This document shows, piece by piece, positions 11,057-20,800 of a stretch of DNA of 23,424 nt. Origin of the DNA: Phoronis australis. Lineage: Eukaryota > Phoronida > Phoronidae. The stretch spans positions 477,818 through 501,241 of the forward strand of contig NMRA01000203.1 in assembly GCA_002633005.1 (NCBI GenBank), in the 5' to 3' direction. The notes beneath the pieces were generated by a model. That model was not told the origin of the DNA and searched no databases. It was given only the letters and a program-made list of their open reading frames with translations. The stretch's first letter is position 1. Each line of letters opens with the position of its first letter. Both the position numbers and the translations under genes were made by a program.

Positions 11057-11531
11057 GGTGAGTTTTTTAAGATTTTTTTTCGTAATATTTCCGTGATTAG
11101 GCAAATATATCTGAAAGAGGTTGTTCTATCTGTTACCGTATTGACGGAAATTCGCACTTCAAGTTAGAGGTAGTGTTAACGTTCCGTATTCGAGGGATTT
11201 TTCACCAAAGTAAGGTATAGTAAGGAAAGCAGTTAAACTGTTAGCATAATTCATATAAAAAGGTTTGAAATTTATAACATGGCATTGAAACCTTTAATTT
11301 TTCAATTGAAAAGCAAAATAAATGGAAATAGCATATTTTAGAAAAATGCACTTGTTTTAAAGCGTTCACGTTTCTATGAATACATGTAAAAGCAGTATTT
11401 CGTGTGGCAACTATGAAGTGCCGACTATCTAGAAAAAAGGGACTTATTTTTCCACGATTTTGGAAAGTCGTTTTCCAAATGTGATTTGCCATTCAGTTAG
11501 CTGTTGTATAACTCTTAATAACTTTTGCAGA

Positions 11532-11808
11532 ATGTCTAAGGAAGGTGTCGAAGTAACCGCCCAAAACTCCATAATATCACCCTCAGCCCGATCCCCTGAA
11601 CCAGAAAGTTTGCCAAGTATTCACGAAGAACTTATATCCGAAAACGAAGATGCAGATGACGATGAAGCAGACTCAGTCGAAGGAGAAACAAAAGTACCGC
11701 TCCCTCATCGGTGGCAGCATGAAATCAAAGAACCGGAAGTGGATATTTTGAAAGGAGAAGATTTTGATACGGATTTGGAAAGCGAAGGAGAAATAGAAGA
11801 AAGAATAA
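11532..11808 (+). CDS. LRRC74-like gene, coding exon 1 (start codon; acidic N-terminus)
   Basis: Encodes residues 1-92 plus one base. The ATG at 11532 lies one base after an acceptor-like TTTTGCAG (ends 11530), so it is probably near the start of a second, mostly coding exon with a non-coding leader upstream. The frame is also open upstream to 11460 if no splicing occurs there. The peptide is rich in Glu, Asp and Ser (for example SENEDADDDEADSVEG), a low-complexity acidic region likely to be disordered. The donor is GTAAGC at 11809, phase 1. Reading through the donor meets a stop at 11856-11858. Confidence 0.8.
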
Positions 11809-14800
11809 GTAAGCTATGGAAATTACAAAACAGATATTTCATATTTCCGCTCTCCTGATGTTAATAATAATGATATTAAAAAGCGGAACAATAAGATCAA
11901 AATACTTGATGATGTACTAGAATATGACCGAGAAATTGAATTTTTGATTCTGCGTGAAGAACATCTACTAAGTTTATTGCATACGACATTTGGGTACTTA
12001 CACATGACAAAACTAATTTTATATATGAACTATAGAGATCATTGATCAAAATATAGACTTATTAGATTACACATAGTTTACATATTATCAAAATTTAAAT
12101 TTTAATTATGAAAATATATATTATGGCTTAATTTTAACGGTAAACTAGTCCTTTTTCTCTTATGATATCGTTATCTGGCACACTTTTTTGCTGATCGACA
12201 CAAATCGATTCAGCCAGCAGCAATGTCAGTGGATATGGCTTTGCGTTGATTACCCAATGCGATTACATGCGTATAACTGGGTATCATCATGAATAATTAA
12301 TCAAGTAATTCACAGTTGATTGTAATTTAATTAATTGTTATCCAACACATTGCCTACTTACTCTGCAGGATACACCCATTAATATCGTATAGGATATCTA
12401 CACCCCGTAGATTTGGCCCTCACACCGCAAACGTATATCAGCTGACCTGTTAGCTGTGTCTCCTATTTTCCAACTAATAAATGACAATAAATCATTTTAT
12501 ACTTCCCCTTCTCGGGAAAATGTCTCACGTGACATTATAATCGGTTATTTCATTTATGGAATACTGGACAAAAACGATCGTGTTATAAACATCAAGCAGT
12601 CTGTGTTAACTTCATCAAGTTTTTCAGTTGTCCACGCTTCTTCCATTTTTCTTAGGAATTTTTTAATGTTTAGTTCCGCAGGGACTTAGCCCACCCCACC
12701 CCCCTTCGCACAGGACAAAAAAGTCGGTATTCGGCTTACGCGGACATTTTCCTCCAGAAAACTGTGGTTGCCTCCCACCTCTTGTGACATCTTGAATCCG
12801 CAAGTCAGTTTATAATTGTCATTGTAGGTCGCGCGTCCCCTGTTGACGAGGATATAGGAACATACTACTATAAAAAGGCTTGTACTCAACTAGAAGTAAC
12901 GCCGCTTTCACGGATACTGAAAAATTTAGACCAATCAGCACTTGACCTCCGCTATCAAGGGATTGGACCAGAAGGTGCGAAAGCGCTAGCTGATGCATTA
13001 TTGGTAAGCGAACATAAATGAAAAAACGTCAACCTTCATTTTGACAATTTTAGTATGTCAAAAGAAACCGTTTTACGGGTTACTCTTATAATACGGCATA
13101 AAAACGAATGTAATGTCACGACACATTTTTACAACTTAGTCAATAAAGATAAGAAAAACGGCAGCAATGTGGTTCGATGGTTCTTTTTAATTGTACGTGA
13201 CGCTGACAACAATGACGACATCGAACGACAACGATAACTATAATGGGAATGACGGCAATGACGATTATACCGATGAAAGTGACAACGTCGACCTCATGAA
13301 CGATGTTTGATAAAGATGATGATGATGATGATGATGATAATGATGATGATGATGATGACGACGACGACGACGACGATGATGATGGTGATGATGATTGATG
13401 ATGATGATGATGATGATGATGGTGATGGTGATGGTGATGGTGATTATGATGATGATGATGATGGTGATGGTGATTATGATGATGATGGTGATGGTGATGA
13501 TAACGATAATGGTGATGATGTTGTTGTTGCTCTTTTTTCAGAATAACACAAAAGTCGAATACCTAAACTTGGAAGAGAACGGCCTAGAAGGGGAGGGTTG
13601 TGCCGTGATTGCTGACATGATGAGGGACAACATATTCATTACACAAGTGGTGAGATCATGATTTCTTGTGACACCCTCTTGCTAGTTAAAGAAAGTGAAT
13701 TATCTAAAGTTCGTATTGTAGGCACTTGAGATCAGCAAGTAAGTTTTACATTGTGCGGTTTTTTATATCCACTTAGTATTTTTCTTTCATCACTTTCAAC
13801 TGAGATGATGATGTGAATGAAGTGTAGATTGGTATCGGAGACTGATTGCAGTGTGTTACTTTTCAGAACATGGCGCGCAACGAAATAGGTACAATGGGTG
13901 CTATTGCAATAGGAGAAATGCTTCCAGTCAACGCCGGTATGACGCACCTCAACCTAAGTGGTGGGTATCTTATGATCCGAACAAAACAAACATTTTAGTA
14001 GCTATTACACGATATTTTTGATATTCGTAATAAAAACAGAAATGCAGTTTCAGAAGTGCTGTGTATTTTCTTCTTTGAACTCATCACCATCGCCATCGCC
14101 ATCATCGTCATTAAGTAACCGTCATCGTCAATTTTATCACATTTCCTTTGCGACGTATTGGCAATACGTCATCTTCCCGGTAACAGTGTCATTGTTATTT
14201 GAAAACTAAGGGAAGATTTCAAGCATTTCACCTGATTCCTCGTTGTTTAGAGAGGTATCACCATTCATTTGTTCACCGTTATATTCACTTTCTCTTACAG
14301 ACAATAAACTTCGAGATACCGATGCGGAATACATTGCTGCCGGAATAGAGGTAAGACTTAAAAGTCTTTCTTACACACGACACTATTAACCAGGCCCGTA
14401 GCCAGCATTGCGCAGGGGGTGGTCCGAATTTCTTGAACATTGGACCTTTGATATTTTGCATACGTCGAATTTTCATTAAGGCCCACAGTTGACGCAGCTT
14501 AATCAGAGGAAGGAAAATTTCTAAACTCAACGATGACTCTCAGTTCTATGTTTTTGAGATGAGACGGAATTAGTAATCGGGCCTACCAGAGATCAGGATG
14601 TCGTGACGACTCGCTGGTTCCCTGCGTGCCGCTAGTTGGTAGCCAGCACGCAGGTAGCAGGCAGTAGCACGCGCTTTACCATTGGTTGATGCATAGGCGG
14701 ATTTAGGGGGGGGCCCAGGGGGCCCGCCCCCCCCCCCTTGGCTGCCCCAAAAAAATAAAACAGAAANTAACCCCGGTAATTAAAATTATACGGATGAAAA

Positions 14801-17800
14801 AAGATTTAAATGTGTGCAGTTTTAGTGTTGGGGCTGGCTGAAATCCAATTTCAAGTGTCAAATTCGGAACACGGCGCATCCGTAACGGAGCTATGGCTAA
14901 GTATAGGCTCTCCCGCGATATCCCAGGCGACCGGCAGTGGCGCTGCGCACTACGACTCCGTTTTCGTCGTCTGCTCCACTGTGCAATGAAGAAATTTTAC
15001 TTCATTTTTTAAAGAGAATGGAACCTGAGTGACGATGAAAAAACAGAAGCTGTTGGTAAGATGTGAATTTTAATCGAAGCCTTAGTGAATCACTCAGAAA
15101 CTCGCAATACTCTCTTTGTCAAACCTTATCTTAAGACGATTTCCAAAGCAATCCCGTCATTATTGCCAACACGAAAAACGGATTTGGTCTTTTGGGCATT
15201 TGAAGACTATTTTAAATTTGTTAAGAATTGATGGCGCAAAATATAAAACGTATAGCATTACGAAAAGAAGTAGATTTCGCGCGCAAACGCTGTGGACCAT
15301 AAACAAGTCGGTCTTTTAGTGTAAGCCTAGTAGTTAAATCGTGGTGGTGTAGTGGTAACGCACGCGCTCACTAAGCTCCAGGTCGAGAGTTCAAGTCTTT
15401 GGTACGTTCAGGTCAAGTTTTCCTGTTTGACACGTTCTCCGTTTTTTTTTTTCGTTTTTTTTGATAATACTTCAGGAATCAAGGAAAATGCTTGATTTTT
15501 AGAGATAAAAACAGAAAAATTTCCTGAGCGGGAGGGGGGAAGACCTCCTCCCATTCGGTGCTATGCGCATCTACAATCGTGGTTCAGTTTGCGCAAATGC
15601 CTACAGCCGGACAAAATGTTGGGCCCCCCCCTTGTGATATCCTAGATCCGCCACTGTGATGTAACCTTGACAGTGGTTAGCTTAACAACAAAGTGAGAAA
15701 ATGGCGGACTATGGACGATTTTTAGCCTTGTCCATGCAAGTCGCGCAGCAGCAACTATTTCGTTTCTGCAGTAGGCCTAATGTTTAATAGCCGCGTGCTC
15801 AGAAGCACGTTCATGTACAATAAACACGCCGTCATCTGGCCGATTTAACTAGTGCGTTATTCATACTGTATAAATGCAGGACAGTAACGTAAACAAAAGC
15901 CAATGACTTTAAAAAATGCACTCCGAAAGGCGCAACCACAGTTTTCTGGGATTCACATTTCTTGAACATGAATTGTAGGATGTAGGCTAATGTGGTCCAA
16001 AACGTTCTCCTCTTTACTTCTTGCCAAATTTTCAAATCAGACATGCTTAAATGAGTAATTACACCTTCTCGGACTGAAACATTTATTCGGAGATTAACTT
16101 AACGAAACTTTTTATCTAGTTATATTTTTCCGTGTTAACGTTATTGCATTTTAAATAATTTGGCGTGGGAATATTGATGAATTATCAACCACGAAACATT
16201 CATCAAATTCATGTCAAGGTCGCATTATTTCACAGCGCGACTTCAGTGTCATCAAATACAGTGTCATCAAATACAGTGTCATCAAATACAGTGTCATCAA
16301 CTACATGGTATAAATCAAGAGCTATTTTTAATGGAGGGGAAAAGTGAAAGCGCATAAGTTCATGTTCATAATAATTCACCAAACGTTTTATTCCAGAAAT
16401 TTAACTTGTCTAACGCTTTGAACTCATAAAATGTAAAATCATGAAAAACACTCAATCAGAAATTGTTGAATTGTATTCACATCCGATTCCGTTCATTTAA
16501 TACAAAAGTACATTTTTGTCCTATTACCAACTAACCAAATTTTACAGGGTAGAAAACAGCTAATAATTAAAACGCTGTCCCTTAACTTCGCCAAGGAGAT
16601 CACGTTCTGATATTTCTGAATAAAGACCCGTTGTCTAATACTGTTTCAGAGAAACGAACGAGTTGTTTACCTTGACCTCAGCAAAAATGGCTTCTCCGAG
16701 GGCGGTGCGCAACATTTAGGGAATGCAATAGGTAAGACTTTCATTAAGACCCCATTTCGAGATCTAAATACATAAACCATTTTGGCTCTATACAAAAACT
16801 TAAGGACAGGCTTGTAGACAGTTTGTACCACCGTTTTCTGTTCGCACTAACTTGTTATTACAACAAAAACTAAGCCCGCGATTTACTCGAAACAATTTTT
16901 ACATTATCCGTTTTACTACAAACCCAAAATATGCTCAAGTATATCATTGTTTACATACATGTAGATGATTGCATAGTCGCGTTTTGGTCATTATCACGTT
17001 TATATTGAAGTAGAACGAAAATAATGTCGAAATATTTTGAGATAGATTTCGATTAAAAAGATCAGACCCAGGGTCCAAGTCTTTTATTACAACAACGAGA
17101 TTGTGAAAGCTCAAAGTTGGCGCGTTGTATTTAACCTACAGAAAGAATGTTAATCGCTGTCACTTTTTCGTAATGAGGATCTAAAACTAAACATCCAAGT
17201 CTGCTTTCTGAAATGCCACGAAGGTTTATGAAACTGCTATTGTCTACAAATGTTACGGAAAAAATACAGTAATATTTATGGCACATTTATAAATATTTTT
17301 AGTTCCTCTAGTCTTGGCTTATGTGTTGGAACTCTTACCAACCAATTGCTAATAAAACAGAGAACGGAACAGCAGTCATTACAGAGACCGGCTAATTTGG
17401 AAGTTTGAGCACTGGGCTACCATTTGAAAGTCTCGGGTTCAAATATTAACATTACTGGAAGACACTCGAACACTACACAAACTTGTGTCTTTTGTGCACG
17501 TTAGGCGAGAGTGAGTGTAAAGCTGGACATAATGTAAAGTCGGGGTGTGCTAATATCTTGAAAAATAACATTCAGCATTACTCATGGATTCGGAACAAGA
17601 TGTTGATAAATTATTCAAAATTTTTCAGGGATTAATAATTCAGTGGAATATCTCAATCTCAGCTGGAATTCAATACGAAGGAAAGGCGCCGTTACCCTAG
17701 CAAAGGGATTGAAGGTATGCACACGGATGAACGCTGGGCGTGACATGAAGTTGTTCCTGCGTGCAGCTAACACACAGGCAACAATGCATAAACAACGAAT

Positions 17801-20800
17801 CTTCAGAACGTAATAACTCTGATTTTAAAGTTGAGGCGTGTCGCGACGGCACAATTTTCCGAGGCAATAACCTCATTTTATAGTTCACAAAATCACAGTC
17901 AGCAAAAAAATTGCCTCAAAACAAATATTCGGAGAAAAATCTCCGGTCTTTCTGGTAGGTCAGTGCAGGTTTCATCAATTAATCATACACATACGAGAAC
18001 ATTGTATTATGAATATTGAACGAATCTTGCATGTGATCAGAATTGACAATCAATTATTTGACAAGCATGGATATCATAGCACCGCAGTGCACTTCAAACG
18101 TCGGATTTAGTGTTTACAGCATTAAAACACGTGAAAATGTATGTTTCAAGCCGTATGTGAAATAACAGGAAAGCAAACCCTATCAATTGCATAAGCCAAT
18201 CATGCATTTTGATTTGTGCGCCTTCTGTTGCTGTACGTACATGTTCGCTTGGGTGTCGAATTATGAAGTGCCATAAATTAAGTAAAACTACACGTCGATT
18301 AAGCGTTAAAGCACATTTCAACGTGCAGAAAGATTTCCGTTTAAGAACCCTTTGGAGCTTCATGTAAGTGTCTGCGAAAGTTCGCCAAGCAAAATATATA
18401 TATGAAGAGTGCATTCATTTGTTCATTGCTAGGTGCGTGTCAGTCCCAGCGACGAATCGCGTTGGGAGCAATATTCACGCACATGGATGGGTGTTTGCAT
18501 GTTTGGGGACCACAATTGAATAACATAACGTGACCTAGTTTGGGGTATTTCACTCGGATGCTCGTAGTACATGTAAATAGTTGATAATTTAGACACTTTT
18601 TGTTTATTTACTGGCATGTTAATATGAGCAAAGGAAATGTACAGAGTGACGTCTCAGAGACATAAAGTGAGGTGTTTCTTTGGTTTATCAGTGGCCTCTT
18701 GTTCTGTCCCTTTTTTCCCTAAACTCTACTCTATCAGTTCCAATTATTTACACAATGAAATTCCTGCTTTTTAGACGGAAGTAGCTCTGGAATATTTCGT
18801 CGTTCAGTTTCAGCTTCCAAACAGGCCAACCATATCTGTGACACTTTCGAGGGCTTGCCGTCTATGTTTAGTTTATCTTTATCAGCCATTGTTCACAATG
18901 ACGCCAACAGTCAAGAAAAGTCTTTGCTCACGGATATATACCCAATTTCCATCACCGATGAGTGGATAGTCTCCCACGACGCATGGACACGGAAACGGAA
19001 GCGGACACGGATCACCTGAAAACAGATGACCAACTCAGTCGGCGAACAGCATTTTCGTGCGAGTACCTACAAAAAGGCCTATAGAAAAATTAAATGTGCA
19101 GCTATTGTTCAAGATAAAAATGATTTCTGTTTTCAGAGGATTGAATTGTTGTCGTTTAAGTAATATCACTTATGTGGATTGTTTGAAAGCGCTTCACCAG
19201 CACGTAGACTTATTTTACCGTTTCAGCGTAATTATTGTCTCACCGCGTTGGATCTCTCTTATAATGGGTTTGGATACGAGGGTGCGATGGCAATGGCGAA
19301 TTGTATAAGGACCAACAAATATCTTCGAGAGCTAGACCTAAGCAGCAACAGAATCAACTGGGACGGTGCACAATTCATCGCCAAAGCTCTGAAGGAAAAC
19401 AACACACTAGAAGTATTAAAGGTATGAATTTTACAGATTCTGTTCATATTTGAAATAACAAGTATCATCGAAATCGAAGACGGTCTGAAATAGGGGTACT
19501 GGTTCTCGAAATAGGAGTACTATTCCTCGAAATAGGGATACTAGTCCTCGAAATAGGGGTACTAGTCCTCGAAATAGGGGTAATAGTCCTCGAAATAGGG
19601 GTACTAGCCCTCAAAATAGGGGTACTAATCCTCGAAATTCAGCAGAGAAGGAACACGACAATAATGCGTTATTCTCCCCGAATTCCGATTTCATATTGAC
19701 GTTTCACAACATTATTCCTTTTTCCAGATTGGACACAACCCTCTCACAATGACAGGGTGCCAGAGTATTCTAGAAGCTGTTTACAACGACAGAAGTGAAG
19801 TGGAATACATCGGCTTTGACGTAAGAATCCATTGTTTATTAGAAATGATTACTTGATAATGAAGAGAGTGACAGCCTGAGAGTCGATACATGAATGCTGC
19901 CGCCTGACAAAACGCGTGGATTTCCAAACAAATAATTAAAATGCAGTGAGATTACATGTCAAGTTGTGGCATACACTGTAGGCGATTCGAAGGTGAAACG
20001 AAGAGTTCTGGAAACGGTAACTTATTTGAAGAATTAAAGGGAAAAGCAACCTTTTTCAAGTTACCGGTACCTTTACTAAAAATACGTATCCGTGACAGAA
20101 AGACACTATAGTCCGCGCCGTTCCCTTGTCGTGTTTTCACCTTTCATGGAACAATTAAGAGTGGCGTAATCGGCCCATCAAAAGGCTCGAAACTTGGTTC
20201 TGCATTCACTGACTTCCTATTTATTAAACAGTCATTCGTGTTTGCTTAACGGAAGTGAATATGCTCAGTAAATCAATCAAAATGCGAGCGTTTTGTTCGG
20301 AGCCGTTTACGTCAGTTCTCAGATATATATACTGAGGTCACTTATATTGCAGTTTCTTGCCGTAGAAAGTAAATGAGTGGCACGGGAAATATAATTATCG
20401 TGAAAAATATGTCAGGTTTCGGCGATAACCAGCCAAAGTACCTGTAATTTTAGTAAAGACGGTTGCTATCCTCAGTAGAAATAAATTCGTCGCTCGGGGC
20501 TATCAAAGCTAGCTTGTGCTTACAGTTTTTACCCCTTTATGCATAGTAATATCGGTGTGATAAAATGCCAATATCCATCGAAGATTGTTAAGCTTATGAT
20601 TGTGTTACATTCTAGGGGGTGCCAATTAATCGACGGATACTCTACATTGCCGAGAGTATAAACAGATTTCGCGAATTCGCCATCTCACACGGAGGGGTTT
20701 CTGAGAGTGAGGACATTTTCGGTCGACGGCTTGGTAGGACATTTTACTATTTGTGAACATTATTTAAAAGAGTTGGATTCATTATTTATTTAAAACACTA

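Larger units (their letters stand above)
14351..16649 (+). other. Intron 5 of the LRRC74-like gene, enlarged by insertions
   Basis: The longest intron of the gene at about 2.3 kb. It contains a repeat fragment near 14390-14490, a 965-bp element with inverted ends (14692-15656) that itself holds a SINE, and a 15-bp tandem repeat (16244-16303). The short flanking exons 5 and 6 still join in phase, so the insertions have not broken the frame. Confidence 0.75.

Noticed and set aside
11863-12044. About 60 codons open on the + strand in intron 1, rich in Lys, Glu and Leu
   Set aside because: No ATG start, no polypyrimidine acceptor and no donor at its end. AT-rich sequence can give such a reading by chance.
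13307-13546. Poly-Met/poly-Asp open frames before exon 3
   Set aside because: Products of the GAT array in intron 2. The frame that continues into exon 3 is interrupted by a good splice acceptor.
15340-15410. Possible tRNA gene
   Set aside because: A- and B-box-like sequences are present, but no complete cloverleaf or acceptor stem can be drawn, and it sits within a transposon-like element. It is read as a SINE relic.
16165-16347. Short frame with repeated SSNTV peptides
   Set aside because: Explained by the 15-bp tandem repeat, whose length is a multiple of three. It lies in intron 5.
18094-18414. 106-codon open frame on the - strand in intron 7
   Set aside because: It spans the dispersed hairpin repeat (copy B) and has no recognisable domain. 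Copy A shows no matching frame.
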